Shown here piece after piece: positions 1 through 7,697 of a stretch of 41,487 nt of DNA. The notes beneath the pieces are model-generated. The model saw only the letters and a list, made by a program, of their open reading frames with translations, made no database searches and had not been told where the DNA came from. The stretch is from positions 1 through 41,487 of the forward strand of contig NZ_JAAAMT010000048.1 of NCBI RefSeq assembly GCF_009905435.1, read 5' to 3'. Positions within the stretch are counted from its first letter, which is position 1. The number at the start of each line of letters is the position of its first letter. The DNA is from Pseudomonas sp. R5(2019). GTDB taxonomy: Bacteria; Pseudomonadota; Gammaproteobacteria; Pseudomonadales; Pseudomonadaceae. The translations under genes and the position numbers were made by a program.

Positions 1-48
1 AAAAGAGTGTTTTCCCAGATCGATGGCGGCGATAGCTGCTTCGTTCAT
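1..48 (-). CDS. IS110-family transposase, N-terminal fragment cut by window edge
   Basis: Reading leftward from the ATG at 48 gives MNEAAIAAIDLGKHSF and runs off the window. The pattern hydrophobic-x-I-D-L-G-K-x-x-F is the usual start of IS110-family (DEDD-type) transposases. The Asp at residue 10 would be the first acidic catalytic residue of the RuvC-like domain. Only 16 residues are visible, so the subgroup cannot be proved. The long non-coding stretch upstream of this ATG favours the IS110 rather than the IS1111 arrangement. Confidence 0.6.
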   Translation of the reverse strand, partial: MNEAAIAAIDLGKHSF

Positions 49-142
49 GGCAATAATCTCCGATGAGCCCCCTGTGGAAGCTTAGTGGGCTAGCACAGGG
101 GGCGGCGGGGGTAGCCATTTCATTATCGGATCGCGGTGCTCT
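1..142 (-). mobile_element. End of an IS110-family insertion sequence (partial)
   Basis: The left edge of the window holds the first 16 codons of a transposase read leftward, plus its roughly 90-base upstream non-coding end. The non-coding part contains a perfect 10-base inverted repeat, GCCCCCTGTG (67-76) and CACAGGGGGC (94-103), separated by 17 bases. It is followed directly by a REP palindrome from about 143. IS110 elements are known to insert in REP sequences and lack ordinary terminal inverted repeats, so the boundary at 142 is an estimate. In the IS110 group, the non-coding end upstream of the recombinase is where the bridge RNA is encoded. The rest of the element lies outside the window. 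Confidence 0.6.
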
Positions 143-185
143 TGTAGGAGCGGACCTGGCCGCGATGGGCTGCAAAGCAGCCCCG
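143..185. repeat. REP element, TGTAGGAGCGG type
   Basis: This has the typical Pseudomonas REP head (TTGTAGGAGCGG at 143) and a stem GGGCTGC-aaa-GCAGCCC at 167-183. It lies between the IS110 end and the stop codon of the nitroreductase gene. It may serve as a transcript-stabilising hairpin for the leftward nitroreductase mRNA. It is also the likely target of the neighbouring IS110 insertion. Confidence 0.7.
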
Positions 186-191
186 TGCGGT

Positions 192-764
192 TTATTGACT
201 GACTGGTGCACTCCAGGCGCTGACAAACTCGGCCACATCCACCACCGGCGTCGGCCGCAGTTCTTTCTGCGGCGTGCCCAGGTACAGGAAGGCAATCACT
301 TCCTCGCCCGCTCCCAGCCCCAGCCCCTTGGCCACATGCTCGGTATACACCAGCTCGCCGGTACGCCATACCGCACCAATGCCCTGGGCATGCGCCGCCA
401 GCAAAATACCGTGGGCCGCGCAGCCGGCGGCCAGCAGTTGTTCTGACTTCGGCACCTTGAAATGGTCCTTCAAGCGCGCCACCACCACAATCACCAAGGG
501 TGCACGCAACGGCATGCCACGGGCCTTTTCCAGTGCAGCTTCGGTGATGTCGCCACCCTTGAGGGTGACGGCTTCAGCCAGCAATTCGCCCAGTTCATCA
601 CGCGCCACACCTTCGACGGTAATGAAGCGCCAGGGCCGCAGCTGGCCATGGTCAGGCGCCCGCAAGGCGGCCTTGAAGAGGATTTCGCACTGTTCCCGGG
701 TAGGCGCAGGTTCCACCAGACGCGGCACGGAAACACGGTTGAGCAAAGCGTCGAGCGCCTCCAT
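192..764 (-). CDS. YdjA-like nitroreductase family protein
   Basis: A 190-residue flavoprotein of the nitroreductase superfamily, most like E. coli YdjA (about 183 residues). It is expected to be a cytoplasmic FMN-dependent NAD(P)H oxidoreductase acting on nitro or quinone-type compounds; the physiological substrate is unknown. Supporting features are the N-terminal Arg-containing segment (LLNRVSVPRL), the APDHG..RPWRF motif at residues 36-47, a hydrophobic strand LVIVVVAR near 90-97 and the WRTG motif at 132-135 that binds the flavin region. The ATG at 764 is preceded by GAGGAG at 6 bases, which fixes the start. It is transcribed leftward, divergently from trkH; the 100-base gap holds the trkH promoter. 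A REP sits just past its stop. Confidence 0.88.
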   Translation of the reverse strand: MEALDALLNRVSVPRLVEPAPTREQCEILFKAALRAPDHGQLRPWRFITVEGVARDELGELLAEAVTLKGGDITEAALEKARGMPLRAPLVIVVVARLKDHFKVPKSEQLLAAGCAAHGILLAAHAQGIGAVWRTGELVYTEHVAKGLGLGAGEEVIAFLYLGTPQKELRPTPVVDVAEFVSAWSAPVSQ

Positions 765-803
765 CGGCTACTCCTCGATAAGAAATGTGCGGCTATTCTA
801 GCG

Positions 804-831
804 TTTACATGGCCAGGCCCATAGGTAGAAT
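804..831 (+). promoter_or_regulatory. Candidate sigma-70 promoter of trkH
   Basis: TTTACA at 804-809 and TAGAAT at 826-831 are separated by 16 bases. Each matches five of six consensus positions. Transcription would start near 838, leaving a leader of about 27 bases before the trkH ATG at 865. This is predicted by eye only. Confidence 0.45.
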
Positions 832-864
832 GGCGCCCTTCCTCATTTGTGTCAGGCTGACTTC

Positions 865-2319
865 ATGGCGTTGCCGACCCTCCGCATCATCGGTTTCATT
901 ATCGGCATCTTCCTGATTACCCTGGCGATCAGCATGGTTGTGCCGATGGCGACCCTGGTGATCTTCGACCGCACCGGCGATCTGCCGTCGTTCCTCTGGT
1001 CCAGCCTCATCACCTTTATCGCCGGCCTTGCGCTGGTGCTACCCGGGCGCCCGGAGCACGTGCACCTGCGCCCGCGCGACATGTACCTGCTCACCGTCAG
1101 CAGCTGGGTGGTGGTGTGCATCTTCGCCGCCCTGCCATTTCTGCTGACTCAGCGCATCAGCTATACCGACGCGTTTTTTGAAAGCATGTCGGGCATTACC
1201 GCCACCGGTTCCACCGTGCTCAGCGGCCTGGACAACATGTCGCCGGGCATCCTGATGTGGCGCTCGCTGCTGCACTGGCTGGGCGGTATCGGCTTTATCG
1301 GCATGGCGGTCGCGATCCTGCCGCTGCTGCGCATCGGTGGCATGCGCCTGTTCCAGACCGAGTCGTCAGACCGTTCCGAAAAAGTCATGCCGCGTTCGCA
1401 CATGGTGGCCAAGTTCATCGTGCTGGTGTACGTCGGCATTACCGCCTTCGGCGGGCTGGCCTTTTGGCTGGCCGGGATGAGCGTCTTCGATGCGATCAAC
1501 CACGCCATGTCGGCGATTTCCACCGGCGGCTTCTCGACCTCCGACCAATCCCTGGCCAAATGGACCCAGCCGGCGGTGCACTGGGTTGCCGTGGTGGTGA
1601 TGATCATGGGCAGCCTGCCCTTCACGCTTTATGTGTCGACCTTGCGCGGCAACCGTAAGGCCTTGATCAAGGACGAGCAGGTCCAGGGCCTGATCGGCAT
1701 GCTGTTGCTGACCTGGCTGGTGCTCGGCATGTGGTACTGGACCACCACCGAGCTGCACTGGCTGGACGCCCTGCGCCACGTCGCCCTGAACGTGACCTCG
1801 GTGGTCACCACCACCGGTTTCGCCCTGGGCGACTACAGCCTGTGGGGCAACTTTTCGCTGATGCTGTTTTTCTACCTGGGTTTTGTCGGCGGCTGCTCCG
1901 GCTCGACCGCCGGCGGTATCAAGATCTTCCGTTTCCAGGTTGCTTATATCCTGCTCAAGGCCAGCCTTAACCAGCTGATCCACCCGCGCGCGGTGATCAA
2001 GCAGAAATACAACGGTCACCGCCTCGACGAAGACATCGTGCGCTCGATCCTGACCTTTTCGTTTTTCTTTGCCATCACCATCTGCGCAATCGCACTGGCG
2101 CTGTCGCTGCTGGGCGTGGACTGGATGACGGCACTGACCGGCGCCGCCAGCACCGTGTCCGGCGTTGGCCCGGGGCTGGGCGAAACCATTGGCCCGGCGG
2201 GCAACTTCGCCACCCTGCCGGACGCCGCCAAATGGATTCTGTCCCTGGGGATGCTGCTCGGGCGCCTGGAGATCATTACGGTATTTGTGCTTTGTATGCC
2301 GGCATTCTGGCGACATTGA
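865..2319 (+). CDS. trkH: TrkH-type potassium uptake channel protein
   Basis: Membrane subunit of the Trk potassium uptake system, which forms the K+ pore and works with the cytoplasmic NAD-binding subunit TrkA (not in this window). The protein has 484 residues, the normal size for TrkH, with about ten or more hydrophobic helices. The four pore-loop signatures are visible in order: ATGSTVL, STGGFST, TTTGFALGD and STVSGVGPG. The start chosen is the ATG giving MALPTLRIIGF; an upstream TTG at 847 would add six unlikely residues. The 3' end overlaps the convergent AraC-type gene by 44 bases. Its control probably comes from the simple promoter just upstream. Confidence 0.95.
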   Translation: MALPTLRIIGFIIGIFLITLAISMVVPMATLVIFDRTGDLPSFLWSSLITFIAGLALVLPGRPEHVHLRPRDMYLLTVSSWVVVCIFAALPFLLTQRISYTDAFFESMSGITATGSTVLSGLDNMSPGILMWRSLLHWLGGIGFIGMAVAILPLLRIGGMRLFQTESSDRSEKVMPRSHMVAKFIVLVYVGITAFGGLAFWLAGMSVFDAINHAMSAISTGGFSTSDQSLAKWTQPAVHWVAVVVMIMGSLPFTLYVSTLRGNRKALIKDEQVQGLIGMLLLTWLVLGMWYWTTTELHWLDALRHVALNVTSVVTTTGFALGDYSLWGNFSLMLFFYLGFVGGCSGSTAGGIKIFRFQVAYILLKASLNQLIHPRAVIKQKYNGHRLDEDIVRSILTFSFFFAITICAIALALSLLGVDWMTALTGAASTVSGVGPGLGETIGPAGNFATLPDAAKWILSLGMLLGRLEIITVFVLCMPAFWRH

Positions 2320-3361
2320 GTTCTGTCACCGCCACCACATCGGCTTCGACACCCGCCAGCGCCCGGCGCATCCGGTACTCGTTGGGGGTGCTGTCGAACC
2401 AGCGGCGAAAGGCCCTGAAGAAATTGCTCGGGTCGGCGAACCCCAGCAGGTAGGCGGTTTCCAGCAAGGTCATGTTGGGTTGCGCCAGGTACTGCTCAGC
2501 CAGCTCCCGGCGAGTGTCGTCGAGCAGGGTCTGAAAGCTGGTGCCCTCTTCCTGCAAACGCCGTTGCAACGTGCGCTGGGACAAATGCAGGGCCTGGGCG
2601 ATGGTCTCGCGCCTGGGCTCGCCTTGAGGCAATAGCCGGCACAGCACCTGCCGGGCCTTGTGGGTCACACGGCCTTCGGCAAAGCGCGCCAGGTACTCCC
2701 CGGCAAATCGATCATGCAGCACCGCCATGGCTTCGTTGGCGGTGGGCAGGGGTGTTTCCATGTCGGCAGGTTCGAAAATCAGCGCATCGTAGGGCGCGCT
2801 GAACACCAGCGGGGCATGAAAAGCCTGTTTGTAAGGTTCAACATCGGCCGGCTGCTCGCCCTGCACCAGCACCCGTCGCGGCTGAATCACTCGCCCGGTC
2901 AACCAGCTGCACAACGCCAACGCGCAGGCCAGCGAGGCCTCGGCACTTTGCCGGGTGGGCGGCAGATGATCGCCGTGCACCGTCAGAATCAACGCATACC
3001 CTTCGGGTAACAGCCGAAAGCTCAAGTCGGCGCTTTCGGAAATGATGCGCTGAAACCGCACCAGGCGCTCGAAGCCTTCGGCCAGGGTACGGCTCGACAT
3101 CAAGGCATAACCGACCACATGCAAAGAGGCTGGCCGTACCAGCCGGGCCATGTTCAGGCCAATCGCCGGGTTGCCGGACAGCTCCACGGCCAGTTGCCAT
3201 AGCCGCGTCATCGAGTCCTGGGTGAAACGCGCGTCAGGGTCTTCCAGCGCAGAAAAATCCAGCCCCAGCTGCTTGAACATGGCCCGGCAATCCAGGCCCT
3301 CGAGTTCCAGCGCTTTGACAATCCCCATCGCCCAGCTTGCAGAAGTCGTTCGTTCGGTCAT
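2276..3361 (-). CDS. AraC-family transcriptional regulator with Arabinose_bd-type sensor domain
   Basis: A 361-residue regulator. Residues about 20-205 resemble the Arabinose_bd (PF12625) ligand domain of the OruR/ArgR-like AraC subgroup. The C-terminal part holds two helix-turn-helix motifs, the first around 252-270 (ETIAQALHLSQRTLQRRL) and the second around 298-318 (TLLETAYLLGFADPSNFFRAF). The latter contains the conserved GF..PS.F.RAF signature. It is divergent from the HD-domain gene, with a 172-base gap, so that gene is the first candidate target. The ligand is unknown. Its last 44 bases overlap the end of trkH in a convergent arrangement, which may produce antisense interference between the two transcripts. 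Confidence 0.9.
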   Translation of the reverse strand: MTERTTSASWAMGIVKALELEGLDCRAMFKQLGLDFSALEDPDARFTQDSMTRLWQLAVELSGNPAIGLNMARLVRPASLHVVGYALMSSRTLAEGFERLVRFQRIISESADLSFRLLPEGYALILTVHGDHLPPTRQSAEASLACALALCSWLTGRVIQPRRVLVQGEQPADVEPYKQAFHAPLVFSAPYDALIFEPADMETPLPTANEAMAVLHDRFAGEYLARFAEGRVTHKARQVLCRLLPQGEPRRETIAQALHLSQRTLQRRLQEEGTSFQTLLDDTRRELAEQYLAQPNMTLLETAYLLGFADPSNFFRAFRRWFDSTPNEYRMRRALAGVEADVVAVTELNVARMPAYKAQIP

Positions 3362-3410
3362 GGCCCGGAGTCTTTTTCAACGGGGGGCCGCAGTCGCAGC
3401 CAATCTCCCA

Positions 3411-3438
3411 AGGATACTAAAGTGGCATCTATTGTCAG
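3411..3438 (-). promoter_or_regulatory. Candidate promoter of the AraC-type regulator gene
   Basis: Read on the minus strand, CTGACA (3433-3438) and TATCCT (3411-3416) are separated by 16 bases. The match is moderate (5/6 and 4/6). The start would lie near 3404, about 43 bases upstream of the regulator's ATG. No convincing direct repeats for the regulator itself were found in the gap. Confidence 0.3.
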
Positions 3439-3533
3439 TGGCATGTGCTGCTCCTCACTCTAGACTCAAATCAGGCTCCACGTATCACGTCAGACACATT
3501 TGACTGAAAGCCCTAAAACATTAGGAGATGCCG

Positions 3534-4127
3534 ATGAACGTGCGCGCCGGTTTCAGCCATATGGACAATGGCACCGAGCAGGACTGGGCAATCATTGCAG
3601 CGGATTTTTCCGCTTTTGCGCAGCAGCTACCGGCAAGGATCCTGGCGCACCTGCGCTTGCTCGATGGCGACTTTGGCGGCTTCCTCGTCGACCGTCTGTG
3701 CCATTCGTTGCAAACGGCTACCCGCGCCTGGCGCGACGGTCGTGATGAGGAATACGTGGTCTGTGCCCTGCTCCACGATATCGGCGACACGCTGGGCAGC
3801 TACAACCACCCGGACATCGCCGCCGCCATTCTCAAGCCCTTCGTCAGTCCGGAAAACCTCTGGATGGTCGAAAAACACGGAATCTTTCAGGGCTACTATT
3901 TCTTCCATCATCTGGGCATGGATCGGCACCTGCGCGAGCAATTCCGGGATCACCCGCAGTACCAGCAAACCATCGATTTTTGTGCGCTATATGACGCGGC
4001 CTCATTCGACCCCGACTACGAAAATCTGCCGCTGAGCTTTTTCGAGCCGCTGATGCAGCGGGTATTCGCCAAACCACGCCACTCGCTGTACAAGGCGGCG
4101 CTGGAAAAGGTCAGCAGCCAGGCCTGA
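3534..4127 (+). CDS. HD-domain metalloprotein of the PhnZ/MIOX-like type
   Basis: A 197-residue HD-superfamily protein. In the frame numbered from the upstream ATG at 3528, the likely metal ligands are H59, H83-D84 (in LLHDIGD), H94 (in SYNHPDIAA), H117 (in VEKHGIFQGYYF), and D150 or D156 (in IDFCALYDAASFD). This spacing and the Q-T-A after the first His resemble the mixed-valent di-iron HD oxygenases (PhnZ, TmpB, myo-inositol oxygenase) more than classical nucleotide phosphohydrolases. The substrate is unknown. The start at 3534 is preferred because the Shine-Dalgarno TAGGAG (3522-3527) would touch the ATG at 3528 but sits 6 bases from 3534. It is divergent from the AraC regulator and its stop abuts that of the next gene. 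Confidence 0.8.
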   Translation: MNVRAGFSHMDNGTEQDWAIIAADFSAFAQQLPARILAHLRLLDGDFGGFLVDRLCHSLQTATRAWRDGRDEEYVVCALLHDIGDTLGSYNHPDIAAAILKPFVSPENLWMVEKHGIFQGYYFFHHLGMDRHLREQFRDHPQYQQTIDFCALYDAASFDPDYENLPLSFFEPLMQRVFAKPRHSLYKAALEKVSSQA

Positions 4128-4952
4128 TCAGACGCTGGGTTGGGCGACCCCTTCAGCGTTTTTTTGCTCAAGGGCGTCGCGGGCCTGGGCGTCGGCCAGG
4201 CGATACAGCTCGATACGGCCGTCCCAATGCTCGATCAAGGCCGTGCAGGATTCGACCCAGTCCCCACAGTTGAGGTACTCCACCGCACCGACCCGGCGAA
4301 TCTCGGCGTGATGGATATGCCCGCACACCACCCCGTCAAACCCGCGCTTGACGCATTCGTGGGCGATGGCCTCCTCGAAATCGCTGATGAAATTCACCGC
4401 CGTTTTCACCTTGTGCTTGAGGTAGGCCGACAGCGACCAGTAGCCATAGCCATACCGCGCACGCCAGTGGTTGAGCCAGCGATTGAGGGTGAGAGTGAAT
4501 TCGTAGGCCGAGTCGCCCAGAAAGGCCAGCCAGCGGTGATAGCGGGTGATGACATCGAACTGGTCGCCATGCACCACCAGCAACCGCCGCCCATCGGCCG
4601 TCAGGTGCTCGGCCTCATCGACCAGCTGGATATTGCCCAGCACCAGCCGCGAGTAGCGGCGCAGAAACTCATCGTGATTGCCGGTCACATAAATGATTTC
4701 GGTACCGCGCTTGCTCATGGTCAACAAGCGGCGGATCACATTGCTGTGCGCCTGGGGCCAGTACATGCCACCGCGCAGCTTCCAGCCATCGATGATATCG
4801 CCGACCAGGTAGACACGATCGGCATGATGGCGCTTGAGAAAGCGCGCCAGGTGCTCGGCCTGGCAATCGCGTGTGCCCAGGTGCACATCCGAAATCCACA
4901 GCGTGCGGACCCGCTGCTTGCGGGTCGGTTTGACGAGGTGAGCACTGGTCAT
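4128..4952 (-). CDS. LpxH-like calcineurin-type metallophosphoesterase
   Basis: A 274-residue metallophosphoesterase of the UDP-2,3-diacylglucosamine diphosphatase-like group. It is longer than E. coli LpxH (about 240). The full metal-binding set is visible: D22-x-H24 (ISDVHLG), D52 (GDIID), N92-H93-D94 (GNHD), H128 (VHGDQFD) and H212-x-H214 (GHIHHAE). A role in lipid A precursor or related phospholipid phosphate hydrolysis at the inner membrane is inferred from the family. Pseudomonads usually also carry a canonical LpxH elsewhere, so this may be a paralogue. The ATG at 4952 has AGGAG 6 bases upstream; a GTG at 4967 is unsupported. Its stop codon is back to back with that of the HD gene. Confidence 0.85.
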   Translation of the reverse strand: MTSAHLVKPTRKQRVRTLWISDVHLGTRDCQAEHLARFLKRHHADRVYLVGDIIDGWKLRGGMYWPQAHSNVIRRLLTMSKRGTEIIYVTGNHDEFLRRYSRLVLGNIQLVDEAEHLTADGRRLLVVHGDQFDVITRYHRWLAFLGDSAYEFTLTLNRWLNHWRARYGYGYWSLSAYLKHKVKTAVNFISDFEEAIAHECVKRGFDGVVCGHIHHAEIRRVGAVEYLNCGDWVESCTALIEHWDGRIELYRLADAQARDALEQKNAEGVAQPSV

Positions 4953-5051
4953 AGTCAGCTCCTGCACTTGGCTTTAGCCGAGCTTGCCCGCGGGCAATGA
5001 AGCGACTGTGACAAGGGCGTGGCAACACGATGACAGGCCCGGCCAAATCTC

Positions 5052-5140
5052 TGTAGGAGCCAGGCTTGCCTGCGATGGCATCACCGCGGTGTATCTGATA
5101 CACCGTGTCGCCTGTATCGCGAGCAAGCTCGGCTCCTACC
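5052..5140. repeat. REPIN (two inverted REPs)
   Basis: TGTAGGAGCCAGGCTTGCC opens the element and GCAAGCTCGGCTCCTACC closes it in inverted orientation. An inner dyad GGTGTAT-ctg-ATACACC lies at the centre. The 89-base element sits in the gap between the LpxH-like and SelW-like genes, both read leftward. It shares its CTTGCC(T)GCGA core with the REPINs at 34572 and 41300. Confidence 0.8.
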
Positions 5141-5145
5141 ACGCA

Positions 5146-5430
5146 TCAAGGACGGTCGTTATGCCCCAGGTCCCGCTGCGGATCGATCTGGTCGCGCACC
5201 CGTTGCTTGAGCACCTTGGCCTCCGGGAAGCCGCCGTCGGCCTTGCGCTCCCAGATTTGCACGCCGTCACAGGTAATGCGGAAGTTGCCGCCGGTGGCCG
5301 GCTCCAGGGCGACTCGCGCCAGATCGTCGCTGAAGGTGCTCAACAATTCCTGCGCCAGCCAGGCGGCCCGCAACAGCCACTGACACTGCGTGCAATAGGT
5401 GATGACAATTTCCGGTTTGCTGGCGCTCAT
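5146..5430 (-). CDS. SelT/SelW/SelH (Rdx) family thioredoxin-like protein
   Basis: A 94-residue cytoplasmic protein of the Rdx family, a thioredoxin-like fold related to selenoprotein W. The N-terminal strand EIVITY is followed by the redox motif CTQC at residues 13-16, then W, as in the bacterial Cys homologues. A later segment, GGNFRITCDGVQIWERKADGG, fits the family's TGGxFEVxxxGxxIWxRKxxGGFP block. The function is presumed to be a thiol redox role; no substrate is known. The ATG at 5430 has AGGAG about 10 bases upstream, slightly far. It is transcribed leftward into the REPIN and divergently from the plpD-like gene. Confidence 0.9.
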   Translation of the reverse strand: MSASKPEIVITYCTQCQWLLRAAWLAQELLSTFSDDLARVALEPATGGNFRITCDGVQIWERKADGGFPEAKVLKQRVRDQIDPQRDLGHNDRP

Positions 5431-5507
5431 GACGGGCCGACTCCTGACGGATTACTGAGAAAGACGACTTATACTACCGGGCTTTAGCGCTTGCCCCGAG
5501 AGTCATG

Positions 5508-7697
5508 ATGACCCGCCTGCTTCTTGCCCTTTTTTTCGTCCTTTTTTCAATAAGCCTGCAGGCTGTCGAAAGTGCCCGACCCAAGGTCGGGCTGGTGCTG
5601 TCCGGCGGCGCCGCCCGCGGGCTTGCGCATATTGGTGTGCTCAAGGCGCTGGAAGAGCAAGGGGTGAAGATCGATGCGATTGCCGGCACCAGCATGGGCG
5701 CCGTCATCGGCGGGCTTTACGCCTCGGGCTACAAGATCGATGAGCTGGAAAAGCTGGCGCTGGCCATCGATTGGCAACAGGCATTGTCCGACTCACCGCC
5801 GCGCAAGGATATCCCTTTCCGGCGCAAGCAGGATGACTACGATTTTCTGGTCAAGCAACGCCTGAGCTTTCGCGACGATGGCAGCCTGGGCCTGCCCTTG
5901 GGCGTGATTCAGGGGCAAAACCTGGCATTGATGCTGGAAAGCCTGCTGGCCCATACCAGCGACACTCGTGACTTCGACAAGCTGCCGATCCCCTTTCGCG
6001 CCGTGGCCACCGACATCGCCAGCGGTGAAAAAGTCGTGTTCAGCAGTGGGCACTTACCGCGGGTGATTCGCGCCAGCATGTCGATCCCGGCGGTGTTCGC
6101 GCCGGTCGAGCTGGATGGACGGCTGCTGGTCGATGGCGGGATGGTCGATAACATTCCCCTGGATGTAGCGCGGGAAATGGGCGTGGATGTGGCGATCGTG
6201 GTTGATATCGGTACACCGCTGCAATCGCGCAAACAGCTGGCCACTGTGGTCGACGTGCTCAACCAGTCGATTACCCTGATGACCCGCCGCAATTCCGAAG
6301 AGCAGCTGGCAGCCCTGAGCGGTGACGACATTTTGATTCAGCCGCCACTGGCGAGTTTTGGCGTGACTGATTTCGGCCGTGCCAAAGAGATGATCGATGC
6401 GGGTTACCGCGCCACCCGCATTCTCGACACCCGCCTTGGCGCGTTGCGCGCTGTCGACAGCAACGACACGCAATTGAGCGACGCCCGCTCACCCAACCAG
6501 CGCACGCCGGTGATCACCGCCATCAAGGTGGAGAACGATTCGAAAGTCAGTGATGACGTGATCCGGTACTACATCCGCCAGCCCGTGGGCGAGCGGCTGG
6601 ACATGGGGCGCCTGCAGACCGACATGGGCACGCTCTATGGCCTGGATTACTTCGAGCGCGTGCAGTACCGGGTCGTACACAAAGGCCCGGACAACACCCT
6701 GGTGATCAACGCCCGGGGCCGGCGCAGCGGTACCGATTACCTGCGATTGGGGCTGAACCTCTCCGATGACCTGCGCGGCGACAGCGCCTTCAACCTGGGC
6801 GCCAGCTACCGGGTCAACGGCATCAACAAGCTCGGCGGTGAATGGCTGAGCAGGGTGCAGATCGGCGACCAGCAGGAACTCTACAGCGAGTTCTACCAGC
6901 CGCTGGATACCGGCTCGCGCTTCTTTGTCGCGCCATACCTGAAGGCGCAAGCGCAGAACGTCGAAGCAACGCTCGATAACGACCCCATCGCCGAATACCG
7001 GCTGGAGCGTTACGGCTTCGGGCTCAACCTGGGCCGTCAGATTGCCAACAACGGCGAACTTCGCTTCGGGGTCGGCCAAGCCTGGGGGCGGGCCGACGTA
7101 CGTATCGGTGACGCCGACCTGCCCAGCCTGAGTTTCAGCGAAGGCTTCCTGGAGGCCAAATACTCGTTCGACACCCTCGATAACGTCTACTTCCCCCACG
7201 ACGGTGAAGACATCGGTCTGACGGTGCGCCAATACGAGCCTGGCCTGGGTTCGGACCAGCGTTATCGGCAATGGGAGTTCAAGCTCGACAAGGTATTGAG
7301 CCACGGGCCGAACACCTGGGTGCTGGGTGGCCTCTATGGCCGCACGCTGGATGACGCTGAGGTGGTGACTTCCAGCTTCCTGCTCGGTGGTGCCCGCCAG
7401 CTGTCCGGATTCCGGCAGGATTCGGTGAGTGGCCAGAACATCAACCTGATGCGCGCCATCTATTACCGCCGCCTGACCCCACGTTCCTACCTGCCGCTGG
7501 ACTTTCCGCTGTATGGCGGCGCCTCACTGGAACGCGGGCGAGCGTGGAACAACGACAATGAATTCGACAGCGGCTACATCAATGCCGCCAGTGTCTTCCT
7601 GGGCTTCGACACGCCGCTGGGCCCGCTGAACTTCACCTACGGCATCAACGACGCCAACGAAAAAGCCGTGTACCTGAACCTGGGCCAGAGCTTCTAG
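5508..7697 (+). CDS. plpD: PlpD-like patatin phospholipase with POTRA and outer-membrane barrel (type Vd secretion)
   Basis: A 729-residue protein with three parts. Residues 1-20 are a signal peptide (cleavage likely after LQA). Residues about 25-310 form a patatin lipase domain with oxyanion loop GGAARG, nucleophile motif GTSMG and DGG; the catalytic pair is Ser63/Asp210 in the MM-start frame. From about 330 on there is a POTRA-like segment and a 16-strand BamA/TpsB-like barrel ending in an aromatic residue (LNLGQSF). This is the architecture of P. aeruginosa PlpD, a phospholipase A1 secreted through its own barrel. Two adjacent ATGs (5505, 5508) are possible; GAGAG lies just upstream. Its TAG stop shares CTAG with that of the convergent fimV-like gene. 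As in P. aeruginosa, the FimV-like and MarR genes are neighbours. Confidence 0.92.
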   Translation: MTRLLLALFFVLFSISLQAVESARPKVGLVLSGGAARGLAHIGVLKALEEQGVKIDAIAGTSMGAVIGGLYASGYKIDELEKLALAIDWQQALSDSPPRKDIPFRRKQDDYDFLVKQRLSFRDDGSLGLPLGVIQGQNLALMLESLLAHTSDTRDFDKLPIPFRAVATDIASGEKVVFSSGHLPRVIRASMSIPAVFAPVELDGRLLVDGGMVDNIPLDVAREMGVDVAIVVDIGTPLQSRKQLATVVDVLNQSITLMTRRNSEEQLAALSGDDILIQPPLASFGVTDFGRAKEMIDAGYRATRILDTRLGALRAVDSNDTQLSDARSPNQRTPVITAIKVENDSKVSDDVIRYYIRQPVGERLDMGRLQTDMGTLYGLDYFERVQYRVVHKGPDNTLVINARGRRSGTDYLRLGLNLSDDLRGDSAFNLGASYRVNGINKLGGEWLSRVQIGDQQELYSEFYQPLDTGSRFFVAPYLKAQAQNVEATLDNDPIAEYRLERYGFGLNLGRQIANNGELRFGVGQAWGRADVRIGDADLPSLSFSEGFLEAKYSFDTLDNVYFPHDGEDIGLTVRQYEPGLGSDQRYRQWEFKLDKVLSHGPNTWVLGGLYGRTLDDAEVVTSSFLLGGARQLSGFRQDSVSGQNINLMRAIYYRRLTPRSYLPLDFPLYGGASLERGRAWNNDNEFDSGYINAASVFLGFDTPLGPLNFTYGINDANEKAVYLNLGQSF

